From: a virus
DNA length: 51,456 nucleotides
Reading direction: 5' to 3' (one strand)
IMG/VR virus record: IMGVR_UViG_3300004448_000321
Span: 1-51,456 of that record
Part shown: positions 41,497-50,301 of the stretch, one piece after another
How the letters are laid out: each line of letters begins with the position of its first letter
Numbering within the stretch: position 1 is the first letter of the stretch
Notes under the pieces: generated by a model
The model's database searches: none
What the model was told of the DNA's origin: nothing
What the model saw: only the letters and a program-made list of their open reading frames with translations
Position numbers and translations under genes: made by a program

Positions 41497-41676
41497 TTAT
41501 TGGTTTGTTAATTGAATATAATTTAAGTATTGATATTCTTCTGGTATTTCACAATCAGCAATTTCAAATACTTCAGGATGCTCCAAAATAGAAGGATGTT
41601 CTTCTAATGGGTTATCCAAATCAGTAGTTATTACAATTGTGTAAATGGTTAAATCTTTTTGTCTTATATGTTTCAT
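41497..41676 (-). CDS. 59-residue acidic protein
   Basis: Reads [20 protein letters not shown], then an acidic stretch (DNPLEEHPSILEHPEVFEIA) and a C-terminal Tyr-rich end. Its ATG shares a base with the stop of the fibre gene (TAATG), so it is translationally coupled to that fibre. Small genes right after fibre genes are often fibre-assembly chaperones; this is only contextual. Confidence 0.6.
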   Translation of the reverse strand: MKHIRQKDLTIYTIVITTDLDNPLEEHPSILEHPEVFEIADCEIPEEYQYLNYIQLTNQ

Positions 41677-44225
41677 TATGCTGCATAATATTGAATAGTT
41701 GCTCTTGCTGTTGCATATGCTGCTGCAAATCTATAAATTTGTATTTCATATCCAGTACCACCTGAATTTATTTTTAATTCCGAAATTCCACCATTAATAG
41801 TTGCACTCATACCAGCATTCACAACAGCAGTTGATAATGTCCCACTACCCTCATATAAAAAAGAACCATTTGCAGATGAACCAGTAGGTATTTCAGGTGT
41901 AGGACAATCAGTAGGTAATGTACAATTAACTGAAGTTAACGCTAACCCCGCTACTGAATAAATTAAAGTAATTCTAAGTGTAACTAATTTACCAACTTGT
42001 GACCACCTATAAGAATGGGTTGCTGTTCCTGATGGTGCAGTTGTTCCAGTCCATGCTATTGTTCCGCTATATGTTTGTTGTGCAATACTTTTAAATGTAT
42101 TATCGGTAGCATTAGCTGTTCCAGCAGTATTATTTGCCCTAAATGTGTAAGCAGATAAGGATATGTCTTGTTTAGTTCCTATTTGAGTTTGAATAGCAGA
42201 TGTTACACCCTTTACATAACTTAGTTCAGTTAGGGAAGGATAAGTTGCTGTTGTCAGGGAACCTATGGTGCTTCCTGTAGTATTAAAATAAGCTATCTCA
42301 TTATTAGTACCAGTTCCTGTAACAGGATTAGTAAGAGTTGCTTGCTTACCGCTTAGCTGTGTCTGTATTGCAGATGTTACTCCTTTTACATAAGATAATT
42401 CTGTAAGACTTGGATATGTAGCTACAGCTAAAGATTGTATATTGCCACTACCATCTAAAGCAAGTATTTGTGATGCTGTTAGGGAGCTTAATATAGGAGC
42501 TGTACTAAATGTTTTAGCTCCTGCAAATGTTTGTCCATTTATAGTTACAACACCTCTTGCTGTAGCACTAGCTGAAGGAAGATTTAATGTATGTGTAGTT
42601 CCTGTAGAACTAACAGCAAAATCAGTTCCTGATGTACCTGTGGTTAATGTTTGAGCAGACCCTGTAAGAGAGTTAATAGCAGTTATACCTGTTCCTGCCA
42701 TTATACCACTCTGTTGTGTTATAGTAAGTATAGTAGATTGTATAGCAGGATGTGGATATGGACTTGTCTGAACAGCTTCAGAATATATAGTCATGTTAGC
42801 ATCAGAACTTGCCCAATATAGTTCTATTATATCTCCTGCCACTAATTGAATAACATAATTCCAAGCAGCCATCATATATGCAGGAGAATTACCTTGTAAA
42901 GATAAATTACCTGCACTGTATGGAACATCAGTTCCATTTCTTCTTAACCAAAAGTTTGCAGTATCAACACCTGAATCACTCTTATCTAATTGAGAAGAAA
43001 ACTGTATATTATATATACCTGTATTAGCAACAACAATCTGAGAAGTCATTGTTCCTGTATATGTAGCAGATGTTCTATTTTGTGATACCGATACCACATA
43101 AGTACCTACTCCTCCCGTACCACTTGTAAATGCAGATATAAATGTTCCTGCAGTTATACTACCACCTGTTAATACCATCCCCACTTTTAATGTTCCTGAT
43201 GTAACACCTGTAACATTTAATATAGTTCCTGCTCCTGCTCCACCATTATTTATAGTTCCTGTAAAAACAGCAGTTTCTGTTTGTAAAGAAAATCCATTTG
43301 CTAAATCTGTAGTATCAAATTTAACTGCTCTTGGTGTGTCTGCAGTTGGATTAGTTTGTGTTGTACTATCTGATATTGCTAAATAATATCCTGTAGGTGT
43401 AGCAGCTGTATTACTTCCCCATTTAAGACCTGTTGCTGTTGTACTATCTGCTATAAGAACTTGTGTATCAAGACCTACAGGAAGTCTTGTATTTGTTGTA
43501 TTATATGTATATAAATCTCCTTTGGTTGTAAGGGGAGATGTACCTGAAGAATTAAGTGTTGTTCCTGAAAAAGAAAGTCCCGTTCCAAGAGTAATTTCCT
43601 CCATCGCACCTGTGCCTGCTGTACTTCTACCAATCAATTTATTAGTAGACATTGATGTAGAAATTACAGGAGTTGTTCCACCTGATGATGTTATAGGGCT
43701 TGTTGCTGTAACTGATGTTACAGTTCCTCCACTTGAAGGGCTAGTATTTGTTATAGTGAAATTTGGATAAGTTCCTGTTACACCAATTCCTGTACCAGGT
43801 GTAAGCGCTACAGTTTGGTCAGGAGCTGAATTAGTTACTGTTATTGTTCCTGATGTAGTTATAGGATTTGTTCCTGTAAGGGAAATGCCAGTACCTGCTG
43901 TTAATTGAACAGATGTTACGGTGCCACTTCCCTTACCATTAAATGTATTCCAATCAGTACTAGATAAGTATCCATCAGTTGATGTGGTTGCTTGGGAAAT
44001 CCCAATAGTACCCGTTGTTGTAATTGTACCTCCTGTTATTGGAGATGTAGTTGCAATAGATGTAACGGTACCACTTCCCCCACCTCCACCTGTAACCCAT
44101 TCCGTATCATAATCATCATTACTTGCTTTAGCTAATACCTGTCCTGTTGTTCCTCCATCAGGAACACCATTGCCCATTTGGTCATCTATGTATTTACCAT
44201 TATTTAATTCTAATTTAGAACTCAT
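41676..44225 (-). CDS. Large tail fibre with C1q-like domain (849 aa)
   Basis: Residues 1-50 end in a glycine run ([15 protein letters not shown]), a hinge. Residues 50-240 have repeated TSPIT/GTGIS beta units typical of fibre shafts. About residues 400-510 ([51 protein letters not shown]) fit a C1q/TNF-like jelly roll used for receptor contact. A 21-residue unit ([20 protein letters not shown] core) occurs twice near 610-680 with very different codons. The C-terminus has another small beta domain. Confidence 0.75.
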   Translation of the reverse strand: MSSKLELNNGKYIDDQMGNGVPDGGTTGQVLAKASNDDYDTEWVTGGGGGSGTVTSIATTSPITGGTITTTGTIGISQATTSTDGYLSSTDWNTFNGKGSGTVTSVQLTAGTGISLTGTNPITTSGTITVTNSAPDQTVALTPGTGIGVTGTYPNFTITNTSPSSGGTVTSVTATSPITSSGGTTPVISTSMSTNKLIGRSTAGTGAMEEITLGTGLSFSGTTLNSSGTSPLTTKGDLYTYNTTNTRLPVGLDTQVLIADSTTATGLKWGSNTAATPTGYYLAISDSTTQTNPTADTPRAVKFDTTDLANGFSLQTETAVFTGTINNGGAGAGTILNVTGVTSGTLKVGMVLTGGSITAGTFISAFTSGTGGVGTYVVSVSQNRTSATYTGTMTSQIVVANTGIYNIQFSSQLDKSDSGVDTANFWLRRNGTDVPYSAGNLSLQGNSPAYMMAAWNYVIQLVAGDIIELYWASSDANMTIYSEAVQTSPYPHPAIQSTILTITQQSGIMAGTGITAINSLTGSAQTLTTGTSGTDFAVSSTGTTHTLNLPSASATARGVVTINGQTFAGAKTFSTAPILSSLTASQILALDGSGNIQSLAVATYPSLTELSYVKGVTSAIQTQLSGKQATLTNPVTGTGTNNEIAYFNTTGSTIGSLTTATYPSLTELSYVKGVTSAIQTQIGTKQDISLSAYTFRANNTAGTANATDNTFKSIAQQTYSGTIAWTGTTAPSGTATHSYRWSQVGKLVTLRITLIYSVAGLALTSVNCTLPTDCPTPEIPTGSSANGSFLYEGSGTLSTAVVNAGMSATINGGISELKINSGGTGYEIQIYRFAAAYATARATIQYYAA

Positions 44226-44227
44226 TA

Positions 44228-44509
44228 TTAGCTAATTGAAAAATAGTAATAAACTGTATCAGATGTATATATATTTATAAAATTCCCTGGCAAAACTAAA
44301 ATTTGAGAATCTCTTATATATGCTTGATTTGGTTTTAATGTATAATCTATGGCTGTTATGGGAACTTCTGCTACATTATCTCCAATCGTTATAGTAATAG
44401 TTATATTTCCAGCACTTCCGTTTACAATAGAAAACGAATTAATTGTACTAGCTATATTTTTAGCTGTAGATGTAATAGTACCAGTTCCCGTACCTTTAAA
44501 AACAGGCAT
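44228..44509 (-). CDS. Small beta-rich tail protein
   Basis: 93 residues, Thr/Ile-rich beta strands ([50 protein letters not shown]). No cysteines, few charges. It precedes the 849-residue fibre by two bases and follows connector genes, so it could be a fibre collar or trimerisation factor. No family recognised. Confidence 0.6.
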   Translation of the reverse strand: MPVFKGTGTGTITSTAKNIASTINSFSIVNGSAGNITITITIGDNVAEVPITAIDYTLKPNQAYIRDSQILVLPGNFINIYTSDTVYYYFSIS

Positions 44510-44515
44510 AATATT

Positions 44516-45289
44516 TTAATTTTTAACTGCTGCTGTAAATCCTTGTCTAAGTGCATTCTTAACATCTACTAATGTTAATCCACTTAATCTCGATCTCAAT
44601 TGCTTCTTTCTATTATAGAAAGATACCGCTTCTGGCGAATAATCATTATTACTAGCTTTCTTATTAGACTTCCACTCTTGCCATGCTCTTATGCATTGAA
44701 TGGCTTGTGAATCTATTTGGGTTGCTGTATTTATACTTTGACCATCAGAAATATATTGTAAAATAATACTTTCTCCTGTATAGTCATAACTCATTTGAAT
44801 TTGTCTTCTTTCTTTTATTACCTTATAACCTCTATTAGTTCCTCCCGTACTTCCAAAGAATCTTCCTGTAGGCTCTCCAAAGTCGTTTACGTTCCAATAC
44901 CATAACCAACCAGCTGATCCCCAAAAAAAACTATCATCTACTCCTGCCTTATTATATCCTTTAGCTGTGTTTGGAATTTGTTGAGTAAATTCGCTAGTTT
45001 TTGGATTGTGTATTCTAACTGGGTTTATCCAATTTTGATGAGGCAATGGCTGCAATACAGCTCCTCCTGGCAAACATACAGCTACATCGTCTACAAAATC
45101 ATCTGGTAAATCTACGGCTCCATAATTATCTACAGGTAAAGATATTGTGTTAACTATTTTAAGTGTATCAAAAGATAATTCTCTTAGACAAGTAGATGCA
45201 TGGATTAAATACTCAAAATAATAGTGTATGGGAAGTCCTGCTTCTAAAAGACCTCTACGAGTTATTATATCTAAGGTTGATAATCTCAT
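44516..45289 (-). CDS. Structural connector-type protein (257 aa)
   Basis: Starts MRLSTLDIITRRGLLEAGLP with helices, then a beta domain (VDLPDDFVDDVAVCLPGGAV), an aromatic Gly-rich loop (FFWGSAGWLWYWNVNDFGEP) and a helical, basic end (FYNRKKQLRSRLSGLTLVDV). The combination helix - VDLPxDFVD - helix resembles head-tail adaptor or ring proteins of short-tailed phages. It overlaps the 53-residue gene by ATGA. Confidence 0.6.
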   Translation of the reverse strand: MRLSTLDIITRRGLLEAGLPIHYYFEYLIHASTCLRELSFDTLKIVNTISLPVDNYGAVDLPDDFVDDVAVCLPGGAVLQPLPHQNWINPVRIHNPKTSEFTQQIPNTAKGYNKAGVDDSFFWGSAGWLWYWNVNDFGEPTGRFFGSTGGTNRGYKVIKERRQIQMSYDYTGESIILQYISDGQSINTATQIDSQAIQCIRAWQEWKSNKKASNNDYSPEAVSFYNRKKQLRSRLSGLTLVDVKNALRQGFTAAVKN

Positions 45290-45447
45290 TTCTTATTTTT
45301 TATCTTTTTTTCTTGTTTTAACATTTCTTTAGTTGGTTTTTTACCAGAACCTTTATTTTCTCTGATAGAATCCCATAATCCATGTTTAGAATATGAGCCA
45401 TCTTTGCGCTTCATCATTCCTTTTGCTGCGTCTAACATTCCTTTCAT
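45286..45447 (-). CDS. 53-residue basic protein
   Basis: Reads MKGMLDAAKGMMKRKDGSYS, KHGLWDSIRENKGSGKKPTK, then EMLKQEKKIKNKK. Strongly basic with a GLWDxIRxNKGSGKKPTKEM core. A basic tail of this kind beside connector genes could bind DNA in the virion. The stop overlaps the next start (ATGA) and it begins two bases after the previous gene ends. Confidence 0.7.
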   Translation of the reverse strand: MKGMLDAAKGMMKRKDGSYSKHGLWDSIRENKGSGKKPTKEMLKQEKKIKNKK

Positions 45448-45449
45448 AA

Positions 45450-46157
45450 TTAACTTGCTTTTTGTTGGTTAGTAGGTGTATTTTTAGATTCATCTGCTGT
45501 AGGATCAACAATTTTATCTGGTATAACTTGACTTGCGTAAAGTTTGTATACTTCTTGTATTACATCCATTTCTTGTTCGGGAAGTATTGGTAGAATGTCA
45601 TAATCACCATACAACGATACATCCATAATAGCAAGTCTCATTGCTACTTTTATACCGCTAGGATATATAGCAGGCAAATCTTTTGTAAAGATAACATCCA
45701 TTCCAAAATTCTCGTAACCAATTTGCCCTAATAAATCATTTATTAATGGCTGAGACTTTAAAAGTCCCCCTTGCCCCATTTGTAAAGGTATAAATTCATT
45801 ATCAAGGTCTAAGCCATAAGGTCTGTCTGAATTATTGATTGTATACTTAGGATAAATAGCCCATATGCCCATATTTCTTGGCAATTTTATGGGTTTTATA
45901 GGAATCGTTGCCTTGCTTTTACCATTATAAGAAACAACATCTATATCTTCGTATAGTGCTAATGTAGTTCCGTTAGGTATCGTTTCCCCTAACGCACCAT
46001 TAATAGAAATATACTCTGTCTTAAGTAATTTATTTATTACTTGACAGCAGGCAATCTTTATCTCATTGTAAGTTACACTAGATCCAACTCCCCTAGATCC
46101 ACCTTCAACAAGTCTTATTATTTGTTCTGCTAAACGATATATAGTTGTTCCTGCCAT
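45450..46157 (-). CDS. Structural connector-type protein (235 aa)
   Basis: N-terminal helices (TIYRLAEQIIRLVEGGSRGV; IKIACCQVINKLLKTEYISI), a beta middle (NGTTLALYEDIDVVSYNGKS) and a helical C-terminus with LPEQEMDVIQEVYKLYASQ and a polar tail. It lies in the connector block between the 173-residue and 53-residue genes. Its shape (helix - beta - helix, 25-30 kDa) suits a ring protein between portal and tail. Confidence 0.55.
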   Translation of the reverse strand: MAGTTIYRLAEQIIRLVEGGSRGVGSSVTYNEIKIACCQVINKLLKTEYISINGALGETIPNGTTLALYEDIDVVSYNGKSKATIPIKPIKLPRNMGIWAIYPKYTINNSDRPYGLDLDNEFIPLQMGQGGLLKSQPLINDLLGQIGYENFGMDVIFTKDLPAIYPSGIKVAMRLAIMDVSLYGDYDILPILPEQEMDVIQEVYKLYASQVIPDKIVDPTADESKNTPTNQQKAS

Positions 46158-46161
46158 TATA

Positions 46162-46683
46162 TTATTGTTTTACGCCAGCTTTTTTCATAACAACAGTTAA
46201 GAAATCTGGATACATTTTTTGAAAATTAGCATTCATCATTATATCCTTTACTGCAGGATCAGAAAATAAATAATCAGTAGCACCTCTTACCTCTGCACTA
46301 TTTTTTAATCCTTTTTCTTTTATTTTATTTGCTATATCATCTGCAGCGTATGTTAATTTAGCAGCCAAATTACCTCTTGTTACTCCACCAATTAAATCAC
46401 CTCCTTGATGTTGTATTTTTGAACTTGATGATAAATCAGAAGATAATCTATTTAATTGATTATACATTTCAGATGCCCCAGAAAAACCTAAATTAGATAG
46501 TTCATCAACTCTTTTTTTTACTTCTTCTATTTTTGGCTCTCCACTTTCTACATCTTTTTCTTTTTCATCTGCTTCATTATCTTCTATCATTTTTACTTCT
46601 CCTGGTTTACCAGTTGGTACATATTTTACTTTCTTTTTTGAAGCGTTTTGTTGCTCATTCCATTGTTCTTTTGTCATTGCCAT
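46162..46683 (-). CDS. Helical structural protein (173 aa)
   Basis: The first 60 residues are charged and likely disordered (GEVKMIEDNEADEKEKDVES); then helices with SGASEMYNQLNRLSSDLSSS, a glycine turn (GGDLIGGVTRGN), and a compact helical end (LFSDPAVKDIMMNANFQKMY). Known only by context in the connector block. A cargo or internal head protein is possible. Confidence 0.5.
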   Translation of the reverse strand: MAMTKEQWNEQQNASKKKVKYVPTGKPGEVKMIEDNEADEKEKDVESGEPKIEEVKKRVDELSNLGFSGASEMYNQLNRLSSDLSSSSKIQHQGGDLIGGVTRGNLAAKLTYAADDIANKIKEKGLKNSAEVRGATDYLFSDPAVKDIMMNANFQKMYPDFLTVVMKKAGVKQ

Positions 46684-46702
46684 TGTTGTATTATTTTATT
46701 TT

Positions 46703-47497
46703 TTATAAATGATTAACTCCTTGATAATTTTCTTGTGATTTTAATTCTGCGAATTGCATAATTTCTTGGTCTCCTAAATTTATTCCTAAACTTGATAATG
46801 CTTTTAATAATATTATATTAACATCATTAGTTCTCCATTCTAATTGTATTGATTGTTCGGGAAGATATTCTATAGATCTACCGTTTATATTATATGCATA
46901 TACTGGCTTTAATGGTCTTCTCATATAATTTACAGTTCCTGTATACTGATCAACTTGAGGATATAATTGTATGTTATAAGAAACATTAGAATTATATGGA
47001 ACATTATTATATGGGGAAATAGGTGTAGGTCTAATACTATATCCATTATATGTTAATTCAGTAAACATTTGTGCTACTGGAGCTGTAACTGTTGGAGGAT
47101 TTATTTGGCTATTTAATCTATCGGCAAGTTCATCCTCGTTACTCATTTTTATAGAAAAATAAACATCTCTGCCTCCTGCTTGATATGTTATTGTGCAATC
47201 TAATAAATCTAAATAATCTGGATCTAACCATTTTAATACATTCCCTTGACTATCTAAAATATAGCCTATATATATAACTCCATTAACAGTTGATGTAGGA
47301 TCAAAATAATAGGTTTTTTTAAATGGCTGTAATGTATCTTTTACAATTTGAGAAGTAGCGTATCTAGGCATAATATCATTGAAATATGCCATTTGAGCAA
47401 GGTCTATAATATTTACAGATTCTTCAATAGTAAAGAACGAACCTCTTTCTTTTTTTATCCAGAAGTTTAAATAGTCTACTGCTTCTTTTATGTTCAT
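46703..47497 (-). CDS. Structural protein (264 aa)
   Basis: Starts MNIKEAVDYLNFWIKKERGS, with an N-terminal helical bundle, then beta-rich (YYFDPTSTVNGVIYIGYILD, TITYQAGGRDVYFSIKM), a Pro/Asn/Tyr-rich arm (ISPYNNVPYNSNVSYNIQLY) and a helical end. Same size and alpha-beta-alpha style as the two connector candidates; a third ring or tail-completion protein. LPEQ in LPEQSIQLEW carries a GTTCGGGAA copy. Confidence 0.55.
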   Translation of the reverse strand: MNIKEAVDYLNFWIKKERGSFFTIEESVNIIDLAQMAYFNDIMPRYATSQIVKDTLQPFKKTYYFDPTSTVNGVIYIGYILDSQGNVLKWLDPDYLDLLDCTITYQAGGRDVYFSIKMSNEDELADRLNSQINPPTVTAPVAQMFTELTYNGYSIRPTPISPYNNVPYNSNVSYNIQLYPQVDQYTGTVNYMRRPLKPVYAYNINGRSIEYLPEQSIQLEWRTNDVNIILLKALSSLGINLGDQEIMQFAELKSQENYQGVNHL

Positions 47498-47551
47498 TAG
47501 GAATGATTATATTTATCAAATTTAATAATATTCCAAAGAAAAAAATTTTTT

Positions 47552-48187
47552 TTACTCAATTATTTCTTTACCTAGTATTTTTTCTTGCTGTAGGATGATA
47601 AAATTTTTATCATTTATTTGATAATGTTGAGCTTTTTGAGAGTTGAAATATACAGTATCTCCTTGTTTTGCATTTATGGGTGTTAGGGAAGTTCTTGGAT
47701 TTCCAATGTGCATAATTTGAGATTGCTTTGCTTTTTTATGCTTTTTCATTGCCTGAGGTGTAATTATCTTGTCTTCCTCATACTCTGTTAGCATTACATA
47801 TCCATTTACCATTACTATATCTTCGCCTCTAATAACTCCAAATAAATTTCTTATGTCGCAAAGAAAATATTCATTTCCATTGTAAGGGATTAGATTTCTG
47901 TAAACTGGCTCTCCGTTTTCTTGCTTTATGATTAAGTCATAAATAACCTTGTATGAGAATATTGCAATATCCCCTATTTGCAAATCTTCTGTAGTATATC
48001 CTTCGTAATCTTTTATATCGCTAACTGTTGCTGGTATTGACACTATTTCCCCAACAATATTTACCACATCACTAGGATCTACAGATGCTCCATTTTGTAT
48101 TGAAGATCTCTTCATTAAGTCTGTTATATGTCTTATGTATTTAGTTTTAGGATGTACGATAACTTTATTAGCTGGGGATTGTATCAT
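47552..48187 (-). CDS. Tandem GroES-like protein (211 aa)
   Basis: Two GroES-type domains. First (about 1-125): NKVIVHPKTKYI, VGEIVSIPATVSD, LQIGDIAIFSYKV, NGNEYFLCDIRNLFGVIRGE. Second (about 128-205): NGYVMLTEYEEDKIITPQ, SQIMHIGNP, AKQGDTVYFNSQKAQ, INDKNFIILQQEKILG. Each shows the strand - G(E/K)(I/V) - (Q/V)GD - Y/F-x-I/L order of co-chaperonins. Duplication inside one chain is unusual; it could be a dimer-mimicking cap for the host chaperonin GroEL or a structural ring piece. Overlaps the preceding gene by 20 bases. Confidence 0.55.
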   Translation of the reverse strand: MIQSPANKVIVHPKTKYIRHITDLMKRSSIQNGASVDPSDVVNIVGEIVSIPATVSDIKDYEGYTTEDLQIGDIAIFSYKVIYDLIIKQENGEPVYRNLIPYNGNEYFLCDIRNLFGVIRGEDIVMVNGYVMLTEYEEDKIITPQAMKKHKKAKQSQIMHIGNPRTSLTPINAKQGDTVYFNSQKAQHYQINDKNFIILQQEKILGKEIIE

Positions 48188-48491
48188 ATTTGAACTTTTT
48201 GTATTTTTTTTGTTCGGGAATTACTCGATTAGCATAGTACCAAATTGCCATATCGTTAATTACAAATTTAATATCTTCTCCTATATTTCTGTAGCCTGGT
48301 ACTGAATTTCCTCTTAATGTTCCATTGAAGTTAACCCAAATATAATAACCTGTTACCTGTATTGGTGGAATTATGCTTTCTTTTGGTATTGTTATTACTT
48401 GTCCTATGTAGTGTGGGAAGTCACGCTGTAAAATAAAATATCCTAATTCTCCATTGCTGTCAATATCTCTATAAGTTATATATGGACTCAT
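48168..48491 (-). CDS. Hypothetical protein (107 aa)
   Basis: Aromatic, beta-rich (MSPYITYRDIDSNGELGYFI; IQVTGYYIWVNFNGTLRGNS), with a short basic end. The start overlaps the previous stop (ATGA) and the C-terminus overlaps the tandem GroES gene. Lies among GroES-like genes, so it may be a partner; no family recognised. Confidence 0.6.
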   Translation of the reverse strand: MSPYITYRDIDSNGELGYFILQRDFPHYIGQVITIPKESIIPPIQVTGYYIWVNFNGTLRGNSVPGYRNIGEDIKFVINDMAIWYYANRVIPEQKKYKKFKYDTIPS

Positions 48492-48682
48492 TTTTTTATT
48501 TCAAACGTAACGTTATAATGCATCCTTAATTGAGATGTGTTATAATGTCTAATAATACCTCCATCACACAAAACAACACACCAAACATCATTCTCAAACA
48601 TACCTGAAGACTCAACATATATTGCATACCCTTCCTTACCATCTTCGGTAATAACAGGTATCGGTTTATTAAATTCCAGCAT
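48488..48682 (-). CDS. Small SH3/KOW-like protein
   Basis: 64 residues starting MLEFNKPIPVITEDGKEGYA, then IYVESSGMFENDVWCVVLCD and GGIIRHYNTSQLRM. Five short strands with GxxGYxxYV and WxVVLxDGxxxxH fit a small barrel as found in many Bacteroidota phage genomes. The frame is open to 48736, but this start gives the domain exactly and a 14-base overlap with the GroES-like gene instead of 68. Function unknown. Confidence 0.6.
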   Translation of the reverse strand: MLEFNKPIPVITEDGKEGYAIYVESSGMFENDVWCVVLCDGGIIRHYNTSQLRMHYNVTFEIKK

Positions 48683-48965
48683 TCTCATCTTCCCTAACAA
48701 TAAACCAAACATCTCCTTCTGGAGCTGCCTTGGCATCTATCCATAAACAACTTTCTCCATTATATGCTTGACCAACTCCTGTGTTTGAGCTTATCACTAC
48801 TATGTTCCCTGGCATATACATATTGGAATACTCTTTACTTACCTCTACCACCTTGGCTTTAGTAAATTCTAACTGTACTAATTCAAGACCACTAGAAGTC
48901 TTGTAATTTTCTTCTTTTAGAGGCAGAACTAACATTTTTCTACCTACTGGTTCAAACTTTTGCAT
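48669..48965 (-). CDS. GroES-like co-chaperonin
   Basis: 98 residues, the length of GroES (97). MQKFEPVGRKMLVLPLKEEN parallels the GroES start; YKTSSGLELVQLEF is the region of the mobile loop that contacts GroEL; TKAKVVEVSKEYSNMYMPGN is the G-x-V strand with the usual GD turn replaced by GN; then CLWIDAKAAPEGDVWFIV. Phage T4 gp31 is a precedent for a phage co-chaperonin needed for capsid folding. Of the GroES-like proteins here, it is the likeliest to work with host GroEL. Confidence 0.65.
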   Translation of the reverse strand: MQKFEPVGRKMLVLPLKEENYKTSSGLELVQLEFTKAKVVEVSKEYSNMYMPGNIVVISSNTGVGQAYNGESCLWIDAKAAPEGDVWFIVREDENAGI

Positions 48966-48981
48966 TGCTATTTGGTTTTAA

Positions 48982-49092
48982 TTATATACTTTGTTCAGTA
49001 TGGGTTTCCCATTCAAGCTCTTCTTCGCTTTCTGCCCCTTCACCTCCCCAACAATTTAATTTATATAGTAGTACCTTTGACCATTTGTCCAT
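48982..49092 (-). CDS. 36-residue acidic peptide overlapping the HTH gene
   Basis: Reads MDKWSKVLLYKLNCWGGEGA then ESEEELEWETHTEQSI. It begins inside the HTH gene in another frame and fills the gap to the GroES-like gene. Protein-like composition and gap-filling position support it, but there is no independent start signal. Confidence 0.35.
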   Translation of the reverse strand: MDKWSKVLLYKLNCWGGEGAESEEELEWETHTEQSI

Positions 49093-49316
49093 AGTATAAA
49101 TCCGTTTAATTTTATTGTTTTCATAATTTTGGATAATACTTCATCACTTACTATTTGAGCATCTTTTCTAAATGCATTTTTAATAGTAGCTGTAGTCTTA
49201 ACTCCTACCTTTATCGCTATTTCAAGTTCTGTTAAAACAGATTCAGCCATAGCTTGATCTAGTGCATTCTGAAATTCAGAATAACTAACTTCTTTGTAAT
49301 TATTTACTTGTATCAT
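49056..49316 (-). CDS. HTH transcription regulator
   Basis: 86 residues. TELEIAIKVGVKTTATIKNA followed by FRKDAQIVSDEVLSKIMKTI is a helix-turn-helix of the XRE/Cro type (helix, G-V turn, recognition helix, LxxI). The C-terminus (GFILWTNGQRYYYIN) is a short beta wing. First leftward gene after the divergent region, so it probably controls itself and the rightward gene at 49395. It may act as the switch to the late block. Confidence 0.7.
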   Translation of the reverse strand: MIQVNNYKEVSYSEFQNALDQAMAESVLTELEIAIKVGVKTTATIKNAFRKDAQIVSDEVLSKIMKTIKLNGFILWTNGQRYYYIN

Positions 49317-49394
49317 AAAATAAAATTAAAATAAATAAATGAAATTTCAAAGTTTTAACTAAAATTATTTTAACTTCGTGTGAAAATAACGCTT
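49317..49394. promoter_or_regulatory. Divergent control region with TTTTAACT repeats
   Basis: 78 AT-rich bases between the HTH gene and a rightward gene. TTTTAACT occurs at 49353-49360 and 49369-49376, sixteen bases apart, likely operator half-sites. A weak -7 box TAACTTCG (49371-49378) could serve the rightward gene; AAACTTTG on the minus strand could serve the regulator. Similar TTTTAAC words occur in the promoters at 1-183. Confidence 0.4.
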
Positions 49395-49649
49395 ATGACA
49401 GATCCAATCGTAGATGAAGTAATAGCTAAGTTTAAAAATAGGAGCAATATTGGTATTTCTAAATACAATACAACTTTAAAAGATAATAACAAGGACAATT
49501 ATTTATACCATGCTCAAATGGAGGCTATGGACTTTGTACTTTACTTACAAAAATTAATAGATTTAAAAGCAGAAATGACATCAATGGCTAAAGAATATCC
49601 TAACGATGCAGATTTAGGCAAAGCTATCAGAAAATTTATTAATTCTTAG
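49395..49649 (+). CDS. MazG-like small protein
   Basis: 84 residues from MTDPIVDEVIAKFKNRSNIG. The segment SKYNTTLKDNN and YHAQMEAMDFVLYLQKLIDL match the phage family with KYGTTL ... HxxEExxD, a half of the MazG nucleoside-triphosphate pyrophosphohydrolase helix pair. Only E and D of the second ExxD motif are clear; the first motif is absent, so activity is doubtful or needs dimerisation. It is the only rightward gene in this part, set against the HTH regulator. The ATG at 49395 is preferred over GTG at 49380. Confidence 0.55.
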   Translation: MTDPIVDEVIAKFKNRSNIGISKYNTTLKDNNKDNYLYHAQMEAMDFVLYLQKLIDLKAEMTSMAKEYPNDADLGKAIRKFINS

Positions 49650-49827
49650 GCTTACACCCTTCACAATATTGTGGTGGAAGCATATTTTTATCTTTACCTA
49701 ATGTAAGATCAAGCTCTTCTTCTGTAAAATCTTTACCTATTTTTATAATAACTCTGCATCCGCTGCAAAGCATAGCTAGAGCACCTCCATTAAATTTTAT
49801 AATTGCTTTTTCTTGTTCTTGTCCCAT
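49639..49827 (-). CDS. Small zinc-ribbon protein
   Basis: 62 residues. CSGC (residues 21-24) and CEGC (residues 55-58) make a four-cysteine zinc site, with GKDFTEEELDLTLGKDKN between. Ends PQYCEGCKPKN. Likely a structural zinc fold, perhaps nucleic-acid binding. Its end overlaps the convergent rightward gene by 11 bases, so the two mRNAs overlap antiparallel. Confidence 0.65.
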   Translation of the reverse strand: MGQEQEKAIIKFNGGALAMLCSGCRVIIKIGKDFTEEELDLTLGKDKNMLPPQYCEGCKPKN

Positions 49828-49830
49828 ATA

Positions 49831-50169
49831 TTACACAGCTTTAGTATTGTCATGTTCGTTTAATGACACATTATCTCCTATTTGATCCATAAGTTCCCCT
49901 ACAGAAAAGTCAGTATCGCTACAATCTTCTATTAATTGCATAAGTCTATCAATATCTTCATCTCTGATTGCAAATCGCGAACTGAGAAAATACTCATAAG
50001 GCAATTCGTTTTCTGTTAATTGTATTTCAGATAGGTCAAATGCTAGTTCACGTTGGGGAAGTACTATCGTAGTAAATATTACATGGTATTTTTCCCCTTC
50101 TTTTAGCCATTTTTTGTTTGGTATTTCATTTGGCTTATTTGATGCATCTATGCAAATTGCAGGTATCAT
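49831..50169 (-). CDS. Hypothetical protein (112 aa)
   Basis: Starts MIPAICIDASNKPNEIPNKK; KWLKEGEKYHVIFTTIVLPQ and RELAFDLSEIQL make a beta core, followed by PYEYFLSSRFAIRDEDIDRL and an acidic tail. It looks like a small beta barrel with C-terminal helix seen in Bacteroidota phages near regulatory genes. Function unknown, cytoplasmic. One GTTGGGGAA copy (50052-50060) encodes part of LPQ. Confidence 0.65.
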   Translation of the reverse strand: MIPAICIDASNKPNEIPNKKWLKEGEKYHVIFTTIVLPQRELAFDLSEIQLTENELPYEYFLSSRFAIRDEDIDRLMQLIEDCSDTDFSVGELMDQIGDNVSLNEHDNTKAV

Positions 50170-50175
50170 ATTAAT

Positions 50176-50301
50176 TTATTTATTTAAAAATACTCCATAC
50201 GAAAGTATGTTAGAAAATCTACCTTGCCTACCTCTTTTTAAATAAGAATCGCTTTTATAATAAAAAAAACTGATTCTAAGTGTTTCATTTAGTTTTTTCA
50301 T
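50176..50301 (-). CDS. 41-residue basic peptide
   Basis: Reads MKKLNETLRISFFYYKSDSY then LKRGRQGRFSNILSYGVFLN and K. Aromatic and basic; begins by an ATGA overlap with the upstream gene's stop and ends six bases before the next start, which supports it. Possibly RNA-binding by charge; unknown. Confidence 0.55.
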   Translation of the reverse strand: MKKLNETLRISFFYYKSDSYLKRGRQGRFSNILSYGVFLNK

